Assembly: GCA_046331465.1 (NCBI GenBank)
Contig: JAXLQV010000001.1
Coordinates: 1,612,001 to 1,676,000 of the forward strand
From: UBA5066 sp046331465
GTDB lineage: Bacteria > Acidobacteriota > Thermoanaerobaculia > UBA5066
Direction of reading: 5' to 3'
DNA: 64,000 nucleotides
In this document: piece after piece, positions 61,476-64,000 of the stretch
Numbering within the stretch: the first letter of the stretch is position 1
Layout: every line of letters starts with the position of its first letter
Translations under genes and position numbers: made by a program
The notes under the pieces: generated by a model
Told to the model about the DNA's origin: nothing
The model's input: the letters and a program-made list of their open reading frames with translations, nothing else
Database searches by the model: none

Positions 61476-62726
61476 CTAGAGGACCTTCGCGATCAGCGCC
61501 GCCGCGACCGTCCCGTCGGCGTTCTTCAGCCCCTCGACGTGGACCTTGTCGCCCACCTTCGGCTCTCCCTTCACGACGGTCATGCGCGAGACGAGGACCT
61601 TCGTCGTGTCGACGACCCACGTCGCGACCATCGCCGTCCCCGCGGGGGTCGAGGCCGATGCCGGGGTGATGCTCTTCACGACACCGTCGAAGGAGACGAG
61701 GTTGACGGGCGGGGCGACCGTGACTTTCACGATGGCGACCGCGAGGTACGAGCCGTCCGCCTGCGGCTGGGCGAGGACGCCGACCTCGTCGCCGACCTTC
61801 GGGTCGCCGACGATCTTCGTCTGGGCGTTCACCGCGAAGATCCGGTCGGGGCCTTCGCCGACCTTCGGGCCGATCGTCCAGAAGGCGGCGGAGATCGACT
61901 TCACCACGCCCTGGTAGCGCTCCGTCGGGACGGTCGGCGGGGCGACGAACTTCGCGATGAGGAGGGCGAGGAGGGAGCCGTCGGACTGCTTCCGGGCGAG
62001 GACGTCGACCTCGTCGCCGACCTTCGGCTCGCCGACGACCTTTGTCTCGGACGAGACCTTCACGACGGCCTTCGAGCCATCCTTGACCGTGATCGTCCAG
62101 GAGTCCGTGCCGATCGAGGCGACGGTCCCGTGGAGGCGGACCGACGTCTCGACGGAGGGGGCGAGCTTCAGGACGCGGCTCGCGACGAGGCTCCCGGCGT
62201 CCGCCTTCGCGGAGACGAGGACGAGGTCCCCGACCTTCAGGTCGGCGAGGCCGGCCTGCCCGGTGCCGTCGAACGGCCCGCCGAAGGAGGTCTTGTCCGT
62301 CACCCTGACGACGAAGCCGAGGACGGTCAGGGTCTTCGCCGCCGTGTCGACCGCGTCGACCTTCCCGGTGAGCGCGACGTCGTCCCGCTGCACGAGGATG
62401 ACGACGCTCGTCGCCTTCGGCGGGGAGGAGGCGTCGTCGACGAAGGCGACGATCCTCTGCCCGGCGGCGAGGCTGGCGGTCGTCCCGGCGGTCCCGTCGG
62501 CGAACGTCACCTTCGCGCCGGTCGCGTCGAAGTGGACGAGCCCGTCGAGGAGCGTGACGATCGGTCCTCCTCCGGCGAACGGGACGTTGACGGACGTGAT
62601 CGTCCCCTCGATGGACGAGGTGGGGATCGCGTCGGTCGTCGGGACGGCGCGCGTCTCCGCCGGCGCCGGGAGTGCGGCGAGGAGCGCGAGGAGAGGGAGG
62701 AGGAGCGCGAGTCGGAGCGTCTTCAC
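61476..62726 (-). CDS. Exported DUF5666 tandem-repeat protein
   Basis: The 416-residue protein has a signal peptide (MKTLRLALLLPLLALLAALPAPAETR) and five tandem beta-domain repeats of about 75-80 residues (starts near IEGTITSV 39, LTGKVDAV 117, LHGTVASI 190, YQGVVKSI 265, FDGVVKSI 340), each ending KVGDEVxVLAxxxxDGSxLAxxIxK. This is the DUF5666 family, with OB-like small domains of unknown function. It is an envelope protein. The start GTG at 62726 has no strong ribosome binding site. Its promoter may lie in the AT-rich stretch near 62,763-62,785. Confidence 0.85.
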   Translation of the reverse strand: MKTLRLALLLPLLALLAALPAPAETRAVPTTDAIPTSSIEGTITSVNVPFAGGGPIVTLLDGLVHFDATGAKVTFADGTAGTTASLAAGQRIVAFVDDASSPPKATSVVILVQRDDVALTGKVDAVDTAAKTLTVLGFVVRVTDKTSFGGPFDGTGQAGLADLKVGDLVLVSAKADAGSLVASRVLKLAPSVETSVRLHGTVASIGTDSWTITVKDGSKAVVKVSSETKVVGEPKVGDEVDVLARKQSDGSLLALLIAKFVAPPTVPTERYQGVVKSISAAFWTIGPKVGEGPDRIFAVNAQTKIVGDPKVGDEVGVLAQPQADGSYLAVAIVKVTVAPPVNLVSFDGVVKSITPASASTPAGTAMVATWVVDTTKVLVSRMTVVKGEPKVGDKVHVEGLKNADGTVAAALIAKVL

Positions 62727-62904
62727 GTTGGACCCCTGTTCCCGCCGGGCGCGAGCCGGGCGATTCGAATTTGGAATTGTCTTCCCGCCCGTAGTGACGG
62801 ACCCCCCGGAATCCCACGGGAAGGGCCCGGCCGCAGGATCCGCCGGCGCCCGCCGGGCGGGCCTCCCGAGATGGTGCGGGCGTCCGTCCTCGCCCGGATG
62901 TCGC

Positions 62905-63867
62905 TCAACGCTCCGGCCTTTCCGCCGACCCTCGACCGGCCGGCGACGGCCCCGCCTCCCGGACGCGGACGGGCGGCCAGATCGCCAGGGCGACCCCCGC
63001 GAAGATGAGCGCCGCGGCCCCGAAGAGGCGCGGGGAAGGGCGCTCGCCGAGCGCGAGGAAGGCGAGAGCGCCGGCGAAGAGGGGCTGGACGTAGACGAAG
63101 AAGGCCGTCGTCGCGGCGCTCGTCCGCGCCAGGGCCCAGGCGTTGAGCGCGTAGGAGCCGACCGTCCCGAGGAGGACGGCTCCGGCGAGCGCCCAGAGGG
63201 CCCCGGCGGAGAGCTCCGCGGGCCTGAGGCCGGCGAGGTCGGGAAGGGCGATGAGGAGGATCGGCACGGAGCCGTAGCGGAACGCCTGCGCGACGAACGA
63301 GAGGGACGAGCGGCGGGCGAGGACGTCGCGGGCCCGGACGAGGAAGAACGAGTAGACCGCGGAGTTGGCCGTCACGAGGAGGTCCCCGAGGAGGGTCTCC
63401 CCGCGGAAGTCGAGCCGGGCGGGGCCGAGGAGGAAGAGGATCCCGGAGAAGGCGATCGGCACGGCGAGGAGGCGCCGGAGCGTGGGCCTCTCGCGGCCGA
63501 GGAGGAGGCCCGCGAGGATCGTGAAGACGGGGATCGTGGCGGTGAGGAGCGTCGCGTGCGTCGCGGTCGTCCGCTTCAGCCCGGAGATGAAGAGCACCTG
63601 GTTCGCGACGATGCCGAGGAGCGCCAGGAACGCGACCTCGAGGCGCTCCCGCACCGTCTGCGGCGGGTCCGGCCCGGAGAAGGCCCGGGCCGCGAGCGAG
63701 AGGAGGAGCGCGCCGAGGACCCCGCGGAACGCCGCGAGCGTGAACGGCGTCATCTCGCGCATCGCGATCTTCCCGAGGACGGGGAGCGTCCCGAAGAAGA
63801 GCTGGACGAAGAGGAGGGCGACGTAGGGAGAGGCGCCCGCGTCGCCGCGGGCGCGCTCAGCGGCCAA
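62905..63867 (-). CDS. EamA/DMT-family transporter (second copy)
   Basis: The 320-residue protein has ten predicted membrane helices in two EamA halves (VQLFFGTLPVLGKIAMREMTPF; LTATIPVFTILAGLLLGRERPT; VYVQPLFAGALAFLALGERPSP). Substrate is unknown. It is a separate gene from the EamA protein at 34-35 kb and not closely similar. The start is TTG at 63867, overlapping the stop of the upstream GcvT/YgfZ-like gene by 11 nt, so translation is probably coupled. The C-terminus is Arg/Glu-rich. Confidence 0.83.
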   Translation of the reverse strand: MAAERARGDAGASPYVALLFVQLFFGTLPVLGKIAMREMTPFTLAAFRGVLGALLLSLAARAFSGPDPPQTVRERLEVAFLALLGIVANQVLFISGLKRTTATHATLLTATIPVFTILAGLLLGRERPTLRRLLAVPIAFSGILFLLGPARLDFRGETLLGDLLVTANSAVYSFFLVRARDVLARRSSLSFVAQAFRYGSVPILLIALPDLAGLRPAELSAGALWALAGAVLLGTVGSYALNAWALARTSAATTAFFVYVQPLFAGALAFLALGERPSPRLFGAAALIFAGVALAIWPPVRVREAGPSPAGRGSAERPER

Positions 63868-64000
63868 GGGGAACCGCGGCGACGACGGCCTCGACGTCGC
63901 CCGAGGGCGTCTCGACGGCGAGGAGCGTCCCGGGCGACTCGTGCTCCCGCCTCACGAAGGCGAGGGCGACGCGACGGCCGTGGAGAGGGGAGTCGGCCGC
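63857..64000 (-). CDS. GcvT/YgfZ-like folate-binding protein, C-terminal part
   Basis: Only the last 47 codons of this minus-strand gene are in the window (stop TGA at 63857-63859). They read ...DSPLHGRRVALAFVRREHESPGTLLAVET and end AAVPLGR. This matches the C-terminal barrel of aminomethyltransferase/YgfZ proteins, where S-P, A-L-A-x-V and P-G-T and a last strand ending in L-P are usual. Glycine cleavage T protein or the YgfZ iron-sulfur assembly helper cannot be distinguished. The downstream EamA gene overlaps its end. Confidence 0.65.
   Translation of the reverse strand, partial: AADSPLHGRRVALAFVRREHESPGTLLAVETPSGDVEAVVAAVPLGR

Overview
This is a very GC-rich (about 70%), gene-dense bacterial chromosome segment. 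The features suggest Acidobacteriota, possibly Thermoanaerobaculia-like: an Oar-type TonB-dependent receptor with an N-terminal carboxypeptidase-regulatory domain, sulfatase-TPR and TMTC-like TPR membrane proteins, DUF5666, GTG/TTG starts in roughly half the genes, and the cluster ispE / tRNA-Gln / prs / rplY / pth / rpsF / rpsR / DUF2232 / rplI. The taxonomic call is inference; no rRNA gene is present. No phage, transposase, CRISPR array or integration site was seen.

Layout. 1-10.7 kb: end of a ChaN-like gene, a small basic protein, a sulfatase-like lipoprotein with TPRs, a 994-residue TonB-dependent receptor behind a long regulated-looking leader, and a GT2-GT39 fusion glycosyltransferase coupled to a HEAT-repeat protein. 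10.7-25.7 kb: the most unusual part, a minus-strand run of five tightly overlapping genes that all encode predicted exported or membrane-anchored proteins: a beta-propeller, a VIT/von Willebrand A protein, a 2,537-residue repeat protein, a DUF3352-like protein, and a fusion of a penicillin-binding transpeptidase domain with a SpoIID-like domain. 25.7-35 kb: TMTC-like TPR glycosyltransferase, PilT-type ATPase with a coiled-coil tail, tRNA nucleotidyltransferase, gatC-gatA, a cell-wall amidase, and an EamA transporter. 35-43 kb: a four-gene Gld-type ABC system, then a divergent pair of a pentapeptide-repeat protein and a Ycf46-like AAA ATPase. 43-48 kb: LON-domain protein, lipoprotein cytochrome c, ferredoxin, lipA, psuG, and the catalytic subunit of a B12-dependent acyl-CoA mutase. 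48-56.4 kb: TPR protein and lipoprotein leading into the ispE-to-rplI housekeeping cluster. 56.4-64 kb: PBP1A-type peptidoglycan synthase, a small membrane protein coupled to uvrB, a DUF5666 repeat protein, a second EamA transporter, and the end of a GcvT/YgfZ-like gene.

Functional themes. Envelope and cell-wall work dominates: PBP1A, the amidase, the PBP-SpoIID fusion, many signal-peptide proteins, and type IV pilus retraction. Translation genes come second. The five-gene operon at 10,680-25,669 is the best candidate for an undescribed system: every member has an export signal, all are co-translationally coupled, and the last member combines two cell-wall folds.

A recurring regulatory pattern is visible. 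Extended -10 boxes of the form TGCTAnnnT or close variants precede many genes. In about eleven cases the box lies only 6-10 nt before the start codon with no Shine-Dalgarno sequence, suggesting widespread leaderless or near-leaderless mRNAs. Very long open frames exist on the strand opposite many genes; these are GC-skew shadows and are not annotated.
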